A DNA stretch of 64,000 nucleotides from Mycobacterium syngnathidarum (GTDB taxonomy: Bacteria > Actinomycetota > Actinomycetes > Mycobacteriales > Mycobacteriaceae), in assembly GCF_001942625.1 (NCBI RefSeq), contig NZ_MLCL01000093.1, forward strand, positions 62,001 to 126,000, in the 5' to 3' direction. Within the stretch, counting starts at the first letter, position 1, and each line of letters opens with the position of its first letter. A program made the position numbers and the translations under genes. This document shows positions 15,868 to 24,584 of this stretch, in pieces. The notes below the pieces were generated by a model that was given only the letters and a program-made list of their open reading frames with translations, was not told the DNA's origin and ran no database searches.

Positions 15868-16392
15868 TCAGGCACGAAGAGGTACGCCACTGCCCTTTGC
15901 GTTCATCGAGGTGAAAGCCTCTGCGGCGGACACCTCGTCGGCAGGGATGCTCGCGGCGGTGACGGCCAGTGACTTGAATGCTCGTGCGGCCGCACTGAGG
16001 CTGTGCCCGAACAGGTGGCTCGGATCCGGCGATTCACCCCAGACCAGGAGCTCGGTACACATCGCGGGGATTGGTCGGCCGTCACCGGAGACCGCCCCGG
16101 AGTAGGTGTCGGCACCCATGACCAGCACACACTGCTCCTCCTCGTGATGCTCCGGCGTCTGTAGCGCATCGACCAACTCGGCACCGAGGATCTGCACCGG
16201 GCGGACGTCACCCCCGTCGGAAAGCGAGACCGTGACCCGCCAGCCACTCATCATCCGGTCGACGATGAGTCCCCCCGCGTTGAGAGCCAGCTCCGCCGCA
16301 TCCCGGGCCACCACGTGCATCCGGTATGTCAAAGCACCGCAGCCCTTTTCGCCCTTCATCGCAGCACCTGCCCCCGCCCGCGACGTCGACAT
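15868..16392 (-). CDS. Hypothetical protein, 174 aa
   Basis: Start ATG 16392 is chosen for its strong GGGAGG ribosome site. The product begins MSTSRAGAGAAMKGEKG and alternates predicted strands and helices (YRMHVVARDAAELALNAGGLIVDRM, WRVTVSLSDGG, EEEQCVLVMGADTY, HSLSAAARAFKSLAVTAASI). No signal peptide, no membrane helix and no enzyme motif. I do not recognise the family. It is convergent with the repeat lipoprotein (two bases apart) and has a dyad in its upstream region at 16446-16462. It may belong to the toxin island by location. Confidence 0.6.
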   Translation of the reverse strand: MSTSRAGAGAAMKGEKGCGALTYRMHVVARDAAELALNAGGLIVDRMMSGWRVTVSLSDGGDVRPVQILGAELVDALQTPEHHEEEQCVLVMGADTYSGAVSGDGRPIPAMCTELLVWGESPDPSHLFGHSLSAAARAFKSLAVTAASIPADEVSAAEAFTSMNAKGSGVPLRA

Positions 16393-16445
16393 GGTGACCT
16401 CCCACCGGATACGCAACCCGCCCCGACATCATTCCGGGACGCCTA

Positions 16446-16462
16446 ACTGTAATAGTTACAGT
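16446..16462. promoter_or_regulatory. Inverted repeat upstream of the 174-aa gene
   Basis: ACTGTAA-TAG-TTACAGT is a perfect dyad with seven-base arms, 54 bases upstream of the start at 16392 and 37 bases past the end of irtB. It looks like a repressor operator; the AT-rich setting would also suit a promoter. The cognate regulator is unknown. Confidence 0.5.
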
Positions 16463-16498
16463 AGGTTGGGTACAAGTAGCCGATCGGCTGGTGACGCC

Positions 16499-18235
16499 CT
16501 AGTGGGTGATCTGCCAGTCCGCGGCCTCGCGCTGCTGGTTCCAGAACTCGTCGAACCGTCCCCGCGCGGACAGCAGCTCCTCGATGCTGCCGTCCTCGAC
16601 GATCCGTCCGCCGTCGAGGAACAGCACCCGGTCGGCGTGCCGGATGCTGGCCAGCCGGTGCGCGACGATCACCCGCGTCCGCGCACGCTCATCGGCGGTG
16701 AGGGCATCGACCACCGCCGCCTCGTTCTCCGTGTCCAGGGCGCTGGTCGCCTCATCGACCAGCAACACCGGCGCCGGCTTGACCAGTGCCCGGGCGATGC
16801 TGACCCGCTGCCGCTCACCGCCGGACAACGCGGTGCCGGCTTCGCCGACCTTGGCGCCGTCACCGTCGGGCAGCCGCCCGGTCAGCTCGTCCACCCGAGC
16901 CAGCCGCGCCGCGTCGGCGAGTTGCTCGGCACTGGCATCCGGATCGCCGACCAGGATGTTCTCCCGGATCGTCCCGTCGAACAGGTAGGGGTGCTGGAAC
17001 ACCACACTCGTTGCCGCCCTACGGGTTTCGGCGTCCATTTGGGCGGTGTCGACACCGTCGATCAGCACGCGCCCCGCAGTCGGCTGGTGCAGCCCCGCGA
17101 TGAGCGACAGGATGGTGCTCTTTCCCGATCCCGACGGGCCGACGATCGCGGTGGTGCCGCCGGGCTCCAGGACGAAGCTGACGTCTTCCAGCACCGGAGT
17201 CGCTCCGTAGCCGAATGTCACACAGTCGAATTCGATCCGGGGCGCGGTGTGCGCCGGCAATGTGGCGGTGCCAGTGGCCATCACGGGAGCGTCGAGTACG
17301 GCACGGATCCGGCCGAGCGAGGCCCGGGTGGATTCGATTGCCGGGGCAAGCTCCGACAAGGAGGTGAACGGCTCAAGGTAGCGCGCGGCGACGACGATCA
17401 TCGCGATCGCTTCGGGCACACCGAGGGTGCCGCGAACCGTCAGGAAGGTGGCCACTCCGGCCAGGATCACCAGTGCCAGTTGGCTGGCCAGGCTGAACAA
17501 CAGTTGGCCCGGCACCTGCATCAGCAGCAGCCGCATGCTGGCACCGTGCTGCGCGGCCAGGGCGTCGCCCACCATGCTGCGGGCCGGCTCGACCCGCCGG
17601 GCCGCGCGCAGCGCCTGCTGGGTGCGGGCGAACTCGATGATGCGTTCGGTGAACGCCCGGTTCGTCTCGTCTGCCACGGTGTCGGCCTTACGGCTGAGCC
17701 TGCCCGAGGCCCAGAACGCGCCCAGCAGGACCACCACGCCGGCCAGCGCGGCCAGCCCGAGTGGGACCGAGATGAACAGCAGCGCAACGGCAATGGCCGC
17801 AGGCAGCAGAATCGCACCGATCAACGGCGTCAGCAGGTTGACCACCATGCCGACCAGTTCCGGTCCGGTGGCAGCGATCGCCTGGCGGGCATTGGCGGTG
17901 TTCGCGCCGCCGTCGGCACCCAGCCAGTCCATCCGGATGCCGGGCAGCCGGTCGGCCACGTCGTGCTGGGTGTGGTCCAGCAGGGCGAAGCCGAGGTCGA
18001 ATCCGAGCCGGGAGGTCGCGGTGTCGACGATCCATCCGATGACGGTCGCGGCGGTGAGCCATCCCAGCCAGGGCAGAGCGTCGCGCGGCACGTCGCTGAA
18101 CAGGGCTGCCACCAGGGGGATCAACAGCACCGCGCCTGCCGCGCGGATCACCACCGAGGCCAGCGTGAGCGCGGCGTAGATGCCGACCTTCCCGCGGCGG
18201 TCCGCCGGGATGAGGGCAATCAGGGTGCGGATCAT
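16499..18235 (-). CDS. irtB: Iron-siderophore ABC transporter subunit IrtB
   Basis: 578 residues: an N-terminal six-helix exporter-type membrane domain (about 1-300) and a nucleotide-binding domain (about 330-560) with GPSGSGKST (Walker A), LSGGERQR (signature) and [11 protein letters not shown] (Walker B). It is the half-transporter partner of IrtA; together they import Fe-carboxymycobactin/mycobactin although built like exporters. Its ATG overlaps the irtA stop by four bases (ATGA), so the two are made from one transcript. Length matches Rv1349 (579 residues). Confidence 0.95.
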   Translation of the reverse strand: MIRTLIALIPADRRGKVGIYAALTLASVVIRAAGAVLLIPLVAALFSDVPRDALPWLGWLTAATVIGWIVDTATSRLGFDLGFALLDHTQHDVADRLPGIRMDWLGADGGANTANARQAIAATGPELVGMVVNLLTPLIGAILLPAAIAVALLFISVPLGLAALAGVVVLLGAFWASGRLSRKADTVADETNRAFTERIIEFARTQQALRAARRVEPARSMVGDALAAQHGASMRLLLMQVPGQLLFSLASQLALVILAGVATFLTVRGTLGVPEAIAMIVVAARYLEPFTSLSELAPAIESTRASLGRIRAVLDAPVMATGTATLPAHTAPRIEFDCVTFGYGATPVLEDVSFVLEPGGTTAIVGPSGSGKSTILSLIAGLHQPTAGRVLIDGVDTAQMDAETRRAATSVVFQHPYLFDGTIRENILVGDPDASAEQLADAARLARVDELTGRLPDGDGAKVGEAGTALSGGERQRVSIARALVKPAPVLLVDEATSALDTENEAAVVDALTADERARTRVIVAHRLASIRHADRVLFLDGGRIVEDGSIEELLSARGRFDEFWNQQREAADWQITH

Positions 18236-20832
18236 CGTGCCTCTCCTGCGGTGACGGCGGCGCCGGGATGCAGTGTCTGTCCGGTCTGCCAGAGCTGGTG
18301 GTAGCGCCCGCCCTCGGCCAGCAGTTCTTCATGGGTACCGGTCTCGGCGATCTGTCCGCCGTCGAGGACCACGATCTGGTCGGCGTGGGTGATCGTATGC
18401 AGCCGGTGCGCGATCACCAGCACGGTGCGATCCTTGGTCAGCCGGTTGAGGGCCTGTTGCACAAGGTATTCCGATTCCGGGTCGGCGAAGGCCGTGGCCT
18501 CGTCCAGGATCAGCACCGGAGTGTCGGCCAGGATGGCCCTGGCGATGGTGAGCCGTTGCCGCTCGCCTCCGGACAGCGCCGACGACGCACCGAGCACCGT
18601 CTGATAGCCCTGGGGCAGCCGCAGTATCCGTTCATGGATCTGGGCGTCGCGCGCGGCCTGCTCGATCCGTGCCTGATCCGCCTCCGGGTCGGCAAGCGCG
18701 ATGTTCTCGGCGACGGTCCCGGCCACGAGCTGGGTGTCCTGCAGCACGAATCCGACACGGCGATACAGCTCGTCGGCCGACAACGATCGAATATCTGTGC
18801 CGTCCAACCGGATCGACCCCGAGTCGACATCGTGGAAGCGGGCCAGCAGCGCGGCAAGCGTGGACTTGCCCGACCCGGACGGACCGACCAGCGCGGTCAC
18901 GGTGCCCGGGCGCAAGGTCAGCGAGACGTCCTGGATCACCGGAACGCTCGGCCGGTACCCGAAGGTCACCCCGTCGAACACCACAGCGGCCGAGGCGCCC
19001 GGCTGCCCCGGGTGCTCATGCAGCGAAAGGTCCGCCTCGTCGAGCGCGTTCTGGATCCGGCGCGCGGCCAGCATGCCGCCGCGGATTCCGCCCAGCCCGT
19101 AGCCCACGCCCAGCAGTCGGACCCCGAACGTGGTGCCCAGCAACAGGAAGGGCAACAGGTCGACGGGGTCCATCGAGCCACCGATGATCATCGGAGTACC
19201 GACGGCCGCGATCAACCACAGGAACGTGCCCGGCCGGGTGACCAGGTCCATCAACGACTTCTTGCCGGTGAAGGGACGCTGCCAGCCGACCAGGAACCCG
19301 ATGTACTCGTCGAGGCGGCGGCGGAAACTCGACGACGCCGCGCCGCCGAACACCCGAACGACAGGCTGGCCTTCGAGGTAGGCGCCGGCTTCCCCGCTCA
19401 TCCGGTCGGCCCAACGTTGGGCCTGCCCGATCTTGGCTCCGGACTGGATGGTCATCACCGACATCAGCACCAGGTAGGTGAGCACCGGGATGAACAGCAC
19501 GAGAGCCAGCCGCCAGTCGACGGTGAACAGGTAGACGAGCACGGCCACCGGTGCGACCACGGCCGCAACCGCATCAGGGATCGCGTGGGTCACCAGGTAG
19601 TGCAGTGACAAGGTGTCGTCCTGCACCAGTTGCTTGATCGAACCGGAACCCCGTGCGGTGAACCAGCCCAGCGGCAGCCGCGACATCTTGGTCAGCAGCC
19701 GGGTCCGCAGCTCGCGGGCGAACTTCGCGTCGAGGCGGTGCAGCCAGAGTGTGAGCCCCGCGCCCAGCAGCGCGCCCAGGCCCAGCAGCCAGACCGCGGT
19801 CAGGCCCAGGGTCCACAGCCGGGACTCTTCGGCACCGGTCAACAGCACTCGAGCCAGTTCGACCAAGAGCACGAACGGTGCGAGCTGGATCAGTGTGATG
19901 ATCGCCTGCAGGACACCCGACACGATCAGCGGCGTCTTCAGCGGCGCCAGCAGTCGCCCCGCGCCCTGTGCGCGCCAGGTACCTCGCGCCGGGGCCGCGG
20001 CCGGGGCGGCAACAGGTTCGACGACACCGGATTTCGCAGTCTCGGCCTTGGCATCGGGCTTGGTCTCGGTCTTGGCGGCCTTCTCTTCGGTGCGATCGGT
20101 GCCCATCGCCCGACCTTCGGTCCAGTAGGCCTGGGCGTGCAGTTCGGATTTGGGAAAGCCGAACTCGTCCTTCAACCGCGTGCGCAGGTGCTTGAGTGAG
20201 CCGGCCTCCGGCGTCACCCAGCAGTACCAGTCCGACCAGTCCCTGGCCTCGATCGCGGTCGCCAGCGATGTCGTGTCGTGGCGTTCGACCCAGTGCACCT
20301 GCAGCCGTGGATGTTCGGCGATCGGGATGAGCAGATCGTGCTCGTCGTGTTGCTCGAGATAAGCCTCGATCGGGACGTCGTGCGGCAGGGCGCCGATGAT
20401 GCCGTTGATGGCCGGGATGGCTGCCGCATCACCGATCAACAGGTAGCCGGCGGGCAGGTCCTCCGGCACGGTGAATCCGGTCGAGCCGAGGGCCATCACC
20501 GGGATGGTGTCGCCCGGCTTGGCGGTCCTGGCCCACTTCGACGCCGGGCCGGATGGTTCGTGCAGCACCACGTCGACCGCGAAATGCCCGGTCGCCGGAT
20601 CCATTTCGGACATCGTGTAGCCGCGCTGGTATTCGGTCTTCGAGCCGTCGGGGTCCGGAACCCAGAATCGCAGGTACGACGTCGGCTCGGCTATCGCGTC
20701 CTCGAACACCGTCGGCGACACCAGCCGCAGACGCAACATGTTCGGTGTCAGGTAGGTCGTCTCGACCACGGTCGCCTGATGATCGCGCGCGCCGAAGCCG
20801 CGCATCATCACTCCCTGAAATCCGCGTGCCAT
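18232..20832 (-). CDS. irtA: Iron-siderophore ABC transporter IrtA with siderophore-reductase domain
   Basis: 866 residues, starting [24 protein letters not shown] like M. tuberculosis IrtA. Residues 1-270 are a siderophore-interacting FAD domain ([16 protein letters not shown] flavin site, [17 protein letters not shown] for NAD(P)H), followed by a linker, a six-helix membrane domain (about 310-580) and an ATPase domain with [17 protein letters not shown] and [14 protein letters not shown]. It imports ferric carboxymycobactin with IrtB and reduces the iron on the cytoplasmic face. The gene begins on the last base of the upstream tetR stop (TGATG), so it is cotranscribed with it. Confidence 0.96.
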   Translation of the reverse strand: MARGFQGVMMRGFGARDHQATVVETTYLTPNMLRLRLVSPTVFEDAIAEPTSYLRFWVPDPDGSKTEYQRGYTMSEMDPATGHFAVDVVLHEPSGPASKWARTAKPGDTIPVMALGSTGFTVPEDLPAGYLLIGDAAAIPAINGIIGALPHDVPIEAYLEQHDEHDLLIPIAEHPRLQVHWVERHDTTSLATAIEARDWSDWYCWVTPEAGSLKHLRTRLKDEFGFPKSELHAQAYWTEGRAMGTDRTEEKAAKTETKPDAKAETAKSGVVEPVAAPAAAPARGTWRAQGAGRLLAPLKTPLIVSGVLQAIITLIQLAPFVLLVELARVLLTGAEESRLWTLGLTAVWLLGLGALLGAGLTLWLHRLDAKFARELRTRLLTKMSRLPLGWFTARGSGSIKQLVQDDTLSLHYLVTHAIPDAVAAVVAPVAVLVYLFTVDWRLALVLFIPVLTYLVLMSVMTIQSGAKIGQAQRWADRMSGEAGAYLEGQPVVRVFGGAASSSFRRRLDEYIGFLVGWQRPFTGKKSLMDLVTRPGTFLWLIAAVGTPMIIGGSMDPVDLLPFLLLGTTFGVRLLGVGYGLGGIRGGMLAARRIQNALDEADLSLHEHPGQPGASAAVVFDGVTFGYRPSVPVIQDVSLTLRPGTVTALVGPSGSGKSTLAALLARFHDVDSGSIRLDGTDIRSLSADELYRRVGFVLQDTQLVAGTVAENIALADPEADQARIEQAARDAQIHERILRLPQGYQTVLGASSALSGGERQRLTIARAILADTPVLILDEATAFADPESEYLVQQALNRLTKDRTVLVIAHRLHTITHADQIVVLDGGQIAETGTHEELLAEGGRYHQLWQTGQTLHPGAAVTAGEAR

Positions 20833-21545
20833 CAGCGGTCCTCTCCCCTGGCGGTCAGATCCGCCACGATGTCGGTAATCGGCCTACCGGGCGCCACGGA
20901 CGTCAGCAGTCCCCGGATCAGCGCGTTCAGCAAAAGTTCCAGATACTGCGGACCGCTCAGTTGCATGCCCGCGTTGTGCACCGCGCCCAGCGCGGCGTCG
21001 CCGGCCAGCCGTTGCGCGGCGGCGTCTCGTTCCAGGACGAATCCGTCGTCGCCGCCGCTGGCCTCGGCCTTGAGCTCGTGCTGGGCGGCCAGCCCGATGG
21101 CCAGCACGGCCACCGAACTGCTCAGCAAGGCGGCGCCCTCGGCGGTGTACCCGCGCCGGCCCAGCGCGGCGATCTCGTCGGCCAGCAGCCGGGCACCGGC
21201 TTCCCCGCGGGGGAACAGCACCTGCATATAGGTGGCGAGACCGGGATGTCCGAGCGCGAATCGGTGCAGGCTGACCCCGAAGGCCAGGAGATGGTCTTCG
21301 ACCGATCCGGCGGGGTCGTCGGTGAACTCGAGTTCGGCGAGCAGACTCTCACCGACCAGCCGTTCCAGCTCCCAACGGCCGCTGATGTGGCGGTACAGCG
21401 CAGTCGCAGACACTGAAAGCCGGGCGGCCACCGCGTTGACGCTCAGATTGCGCATGCCCAGCTCACGCCCCGCGGCAACGATGTCGGACACCGCGATCAG
21501 CGGCGGACGTCCACCCACGCGCGCGGGCGCATCGGTTCCGGCCAC
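20832..21545 (-). CDS. TetR family regulator leading the irtAB operon
   Basis: 237 residues from GTG 21545, five bases after GGAGG; an in-frame GTG at 21557 overlaps that ribosome site and is less likely. The helix-turn-helix is in [27 protein letters not shown] (about residues 30-60). Its stop and the irtA start share a base, so it heads the irtA-irtB transcript. Mycobacterial irtAB is normally controlled by the iron repressor IdeR; here a TetR protein may add a second input. A perfect dyad sits 32 bases upstream of its start. Confidence 0.85.
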   Translation of the reverse strand: MAGTDAPARVGGRPPLIAVSDIVAAGRELGMRNLSVNAVAARLSVSATALYRHISGRWELERLVGESLLAELEFTDDPAGSVEDHLLAFGVSLHRFALGHPGLATYMQVLFPRGEAGARLLADEIAALGRRGYTAEGAALLSSSVAVLAIGLAAQHELKAEASGGDDGFVLERDAAAQRLAGDAALGAVHNAGMQLSGPQYLELLLNALIRGLLTSVAPGRPITDIVADLTARGEDR

Positions 21546-21576
21546 GACTACCTCCACAGGAAAGTTACCCCCACAA

Positions 21577-21594
21577 ACTAAGGGTCGCCTTAGT
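21577..21594. promoter_or_regulatory. Dyad operator upstream of tetR-irtA-irtB
   Basis: ACTAAGG-GTCG-CCTTAGT, perfect seven-base arms. Its half-site orientation and four-base spacing differ from the 19-bp IdeR box (TTAGG-N9-CCTAA), so it is more likely the site for the adjacent TetR. Experimental assignment would be needed. Confidence 0.6.
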
Positions 21595-21614
21595 GAACGT
21601 CAACCGCTCCCCCG

Positions 21615-21638
21615 ATAACAGAGCAAGCGCTCTGTTAT
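21615..21638. promoter_or_regulatory. TetR operator upstream of the 21648 regulator
   Basis: Arms ATAACAGAGC and GCTCTGTTAT are perfect ten-base inverted repeats separated by AAGC. The dyad ends nine bases before the GTG start of the rightward TetR gene, a position expected for autorepression. Confidence 0.75.
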
Positions 21639-21647
21639 GGTGTCGCG

Positions 21648-22277
21648 GTGCCCCGCCCTCGCGTCCACGATCCGGATGCGGTCCTCGATGCCACGGAATC
21701 CCTGGCCGTGCACTCCGGACCGGCATCGGTGACCATCCGCGCCGTCAGCGACGCCGTCGGGGTTTCCAACGGCGCGCTGTATCACTCGTTCGGTTCGAGG
21801 GCCGGACTGCTCGGCCAGGTCTGGCTCCGGGCCGGGCGGCGGTTTCTGGCCATGCAGCGCGAGTTGGTCGAGGCCGCCCACCAGGGCAGCGACGCGATCG
21901 CGGCGGCCGCGTACGCCCCGGTGATCTTCGCCGAGCGTCACCCGGCCTCGGCGCGGCTACTTCTACAGGTTCGGCACGAGCAAGTGCTCGGCCCCGAACT
22001 GCCGGAGGATCTGGCCGCCCAAGCACGCGAGCTGCAAGAACAGTTGGTGGACTTGATGATCCAACTCGCGGTCGCCACGTGGGGCCGGCGCGACCGGGCC
22101 GCCGTGGACACCGTGACGACGTGCATCGTGGACCTGCCGACGGCCGTCCTGCTGCAGCGCAACCGTATTGACGATCCCACCGCCCGCGATCACCTCAACG
22201 CGGCGGTGTCCGCCGTGCTGGCGGTGGGGCCTGCCCCTGACCCACGAACAATGGAACCTCATGGCCACAAACCTTGA
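21648..22277 (+). CDS. TetR family transcriptional regulator
   Basis: 209 residues from GTG 21648. Helix-turn-helix in SVTIRAVSDAVGVSNGALYHSFGSR (about residues 25-50). The C-terminal domain has no readable ligand signature. The strong dyad just upstream suggests autoregulation, and the overlapping enoyl-CoA hydratase gene makes a two-gene operon, so the ligand could be an acyl-CoA. Divergent from the TetR gene of the irtAB operon, with 102 bases between starts. Confidence 0.9.
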   Translation: MPRPRVHDPDAVLDATESLAVHSGPASVTIRAVSDAVGVSNGALYHSFGSRAGLLGQVWLRAGRRFLAMQRELVEAAHQGSDAIAAAAYAPVIFAERHPASARLLLQVRHEQVLGPELPEDLAAQARELQEQLVDLMIQLAVATWGRRDRAAVDTVTTCIVDLPTAVLLQRNRIDDPTARDHLNAAVSAVLAVGPAPDPRTMEPHGHKP

Positions 22278-22929
22278 TTACGACGGCGACATCGCCATCC
22301 TCGACCTCGGCGACGACGAGAACCGGTTCTCACCCGACTTCCTCGACGAGGTCGACGCACAACTCGACACCATTCTGGCCCGAGGCGCCCATGGCCTGGT
22401 GACCACGGCCGAGGGCAAGTTCTACTCCAACGGGCTCGACCTCGATTGGCTTGGCGCCCACAGCGATCAGGGTGACTGGTATGTGGGACGGGTGCAGGGC
22501 CTGTTGGCCCGGATGCTGACGTTGCCGATCCCGACGGCCGCGGCGGTGGTGGGGCATGCCTTCGGTGCCGGCGCCATGCTGGCAATCGCCCACGACTTCC
22601 GGGTCATGCGTGACGACCGCGGCTTCTTCTGTTTCCCCGAGGTGGACATCCGGATCCCGTTCACCCCGGGAATGGCCGCGCTGATCCAGGCCAAGCTGAC
22701 CCCGCAGGCAGCGGTCGCGTCGATGACCACCGGCCGCCGGTTCGGCGGCCGCGACGCCCAGACGTGCGGACTGGTCGAGGCCACCGCACCCGAGGGCTCG
22801 GTGACCACGGTGGCCATCGACCTGCTGCGCCCGCTGGGCGGCAAGGACTCCGGCACCTTGGGCGCGATCAAGCAGGGCATGTTCGGCCCTGCAGTCCAGG
22901 CACTGACCGCGGCCCACGCCGCCGGCTAA
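22261..22929 (+). CDS. Enoyl-CoA hydratase/isomerase family protein
   Basis: 222 residues from ATG 22261, overlapping the upstream tetR by 17 bases. Crotonase-fold features: GKFYSNGLDLDWL (oxyanion loop 1, with the Asn-Gly-Leu-Asp of the substrate pocket), and GHAFGAGAMLAIAHDFRVMRDDRGFFCFPEVDIRIPF (second oxyanion half plus the FPEV block). The EV-E pair of true hydratases is partly replaced, as in delta3,delta2-enoyl-CoA isomerases, so isomerase activity is plausible. It is shorter than typical 250-260 residue family members. Likely acts in beta-oxidation of an unsaturated acyl-CoA. Confidence 0.85.
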   Translation: MATNLDYDGDIAILDLGDDENRFSPDFLDEVDAQLDTILARGAHGLVTTAEGKFYSNGLDLDWLGAHSDQGDWYVGRVQGLLARMLTLPIPTAAAVVGHAFGAGAMLAIAHDFRVMRDDRGFFCFPEVDIRIPFTPGMAALIQAKLTPQAAVASMTTGRRFGGRDAQTCGLVEATAPEGSVTTVAIDLLRPLGGKDSGTLGAIKQGMFGPAVQALTAAHAAG

Positions 22930-23832
22930 TCAAACCGGGAGGGCGGTGCCGGTCTCGCGTTCGGCGAATTCGACCACCCGGGCCGCACTCTGGTAGTCGC
23001 ATGCCACGGCCGATCGTCCGATCAGCACGGGGCCGCCCCGCAGCCCGAATCTGCCCTCTACACCGACATAGCTGCCGGGCGGAATCGGCTCGCTCAGGCA
23101 GTACAGCGTGGGCGCGGCTCCGGCATCGATGTCGTTGGCGAACACGTCGGCCACCACCTTGACGCCGCGTTGGACCGCTGACATCAACGGTTTGTCGGAG
23201 ACATTCGGCAGGTTGGAAGCCACCCAGCCCGGATGGGTGAGTTGGGTGACCACAGGCGATTTGGCGGCGCGCAAACGGCGGTCGAGGTCCAGGCCCCACA
23301 ACATGACCGCCAGCTTCGACCGCCCGTAGGCGCCCATCACCGTCCACTTGTGGTGGCGTAGGTGCATGTCGTCGAGCCGCAGCGTCGCTGACTTGTGCGC
23401 CTCGGAGCCGACGTTGACGATCTGTTGCCGGACCCGGCCGTACAACAGATTCGTCAACGCGAACGGGCCGAGGAGGTTTGTGCCCATGGTCATCTCGAAC
23501 CCGTCAACCGTGTCGGCCCGGTGTTGGCTGAGCGCTCCGGCGTTGTTGATCAGGATGTCGACGTCGCCATCGAGGCGCCCTGCGAACGCGTGCACGGATG
23601 ACAGATCGGCGAGGTCGAGTTCGATCACCTCGGTGGATCCGCCGATCTCCGCCGCGCGCTGTGCCCCCAGCGCGGTGTTACGCACCGCCAGGATTACGTG
23701 CGCTCCGGCCCGCGTCAACGCGCGGGCGGTGCCGAGACCGACTCCGTTGGTCGCCCCGGTGACGATGATGCGTTTTCCGGTCAGATCGCCGAGCCGGTCC
23801 GGGGTCCACCTGAGGTTGGCTTGAGTGCTCAC
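22930..23832 (-). CDS. SDR family oxidoreductase (retinol dehydrogenase/WWOX-like)
   Basis: 300 residues from GTG 23832. TGATNGVG at 25-32 is the NAD(P) loop, INNAG the structural motif, NVGSEAH carries the Ser, and YGRSKLA gives the catalytic Tyr and Lys. The long C-terminal part (HPGWVASNL ... SYVGVEGRFGLRGGP) is typical of the protochlorophyllide/retinol dehydrogenase-like subgroup of mycobacteria. Substrate unknown, probably a lipid ketone or alcohol. Start overlaps the stop of the upstream tetR by GTGA, so they form an operon divergent from the VOC-FAH-hydroxylase genes. Confidence 0.87.
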   Translation of the reverse strand: MSTQANLRWTPDRLGDLTGKRIIVTGATNGVGLGTARALTRAGAHVILAVRNTALGAQRAAEIGGSTEVIELDLADLSSVHAFAGRLDGDVDILINNAGALSQHRADTVDGFEMTMGTNLLGPFALTNLLYGRVRQQIVNVGSEAHKSATLRLDDMHLRHHKWTVMGAYGRSKLAVMLWGLDLDRRLRAAKSPVVTQLTHPGWVASNLPNVSDKPLMSAVQRGVKVVADVFANDIDAGAAPTLYCLSEPIPPGSYVGVEGRFGLRGGPVLIGRSAVACDYQSAARVVEFAERETGTALPV

Positions 23833-24485
23833 ATCGGTGACAGTAGCGACGCATCGAGCTCGGGTAGCGGCCTGCGACAGATCTCCGCTGCCTCGGCGGC
23901 ATCCATGCCCAGCATGCGCAGCACATCCTCGGTGACCTTGTCGGCGGCGGCCGCGTCGTCTCGGTCGGGTTGGTCGCGTAGCAGCCGGCCCAGACCCAGC
24001 AGCGCGCCTGCGGCAACAGCCAGGGCCAGGTCGGGGTCGTCGACCAGGAACCTCCCCGCATGGGCACCGGCCTCGATGTCGCGCCGAGCCCTGGGCGCCA
24101 GGCCACGATCCGATGCCAGTAACTGCAGCCCGTTGGCGAGAATGATCTGGCTTTCCTGGGGACGTCGCCGGAACAGCCGTCCAGTCAGCCGGAAACTGCC
24201 GGCGAACACTTCAGCCGGGTCGTCGAGATCCCCGGTGAGCCGGTCCATCAGAGCGCCGTGGGCATCGAGCGCCTCGGCGACCGCCGCGTCGAACAACTGC
24301 TCCTTGCTGTCGAAATGGTTGTAGAACGAGCCCATTCCGACATCGGCGGCCTGAGTGATCTCCAAGACCGGTGCGTTCAGCTTGCCGGCCGCGATGAATG
24401 ACTGGGCTGCGCCGATCAGCGCCGCCCGGGTGCGCTGCTTGCGCCGCTCGAGCCGGCTCGGTTGCTCGTGGCCGCTCACAGCCAC
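23829..24485 (-). CDS. TetR family transcriptional regulator
   Basis: 218 residues from GTG 24485; a second GTG at 24479 lies eight bases after a TAACCT -10-like box and may be the real, leaderless start. Helix-turn-helix in PVLEITQAADVGMGSFYNHFDSKEQLF. It is coupled to the SDR gene downstream and divergent from a catabolic operon, with two copies of a TGA-rich dyad between the starts. Probable repressor of the ring-cleavage-like operon. Confidence 0.9.
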   Translation of the reverse strand: MAVSGHEQPSRLERRKQRTRAALIGAAQSFIAAGKLNAPVLEITQAADVGMGSFYNHFDSKEQLFDAAVAEALDAHGALMDRLTGDLDDPAEVFAGSFRLTGRLFRRRPQESQIILANGLQLLASDRGLAPRARRDIEAGAHAGRFLVDDPDLALAVAAGALLGLGRLLRDQPDRDDAAAADKVTEDVLRMLGMDAAEAAEICRRPLPELDASLLSPM

Positions 24486-24511
24486 TCAGGTTAACAGGCC
24501 GGATTCAGTTC

Positions 24512-24569
24512 TGATGATTTCGTCAGATTACCTTGACTGATGATTCCTTCGCATGTGACGATTTCGTCA
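24512..24569. promoter_or_regulatory. Two operator copies between tetR and the VOC operon
   Basis: TGACGA-TT-TCGTCA at 24556-24569 is a perfect dyad; TGATGATTTCGTCA at 24512-24525 is the same with one mismatch. The copies are 44 bases apart, roughly four helical turns, and flank the region where both divergent promoters must lie. Confidence 0.65.
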
Positions 24570-24584
24570 ATCGAAGGAGACGCG

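Noticed and set aside
16232..18304. 690-codon plus-strand frame opposite irtB
   Set aside because: Shadow of irtB, rich in Arg/Gly/Gln, with no recognisable domain.
21577..21594. IdeR iron box upstream of irtAB
   Set aside because: The IdeR consensus has TTAGG and CCTAA nine bases apart; this dyad has inverted half-sites with a four-base spacer.
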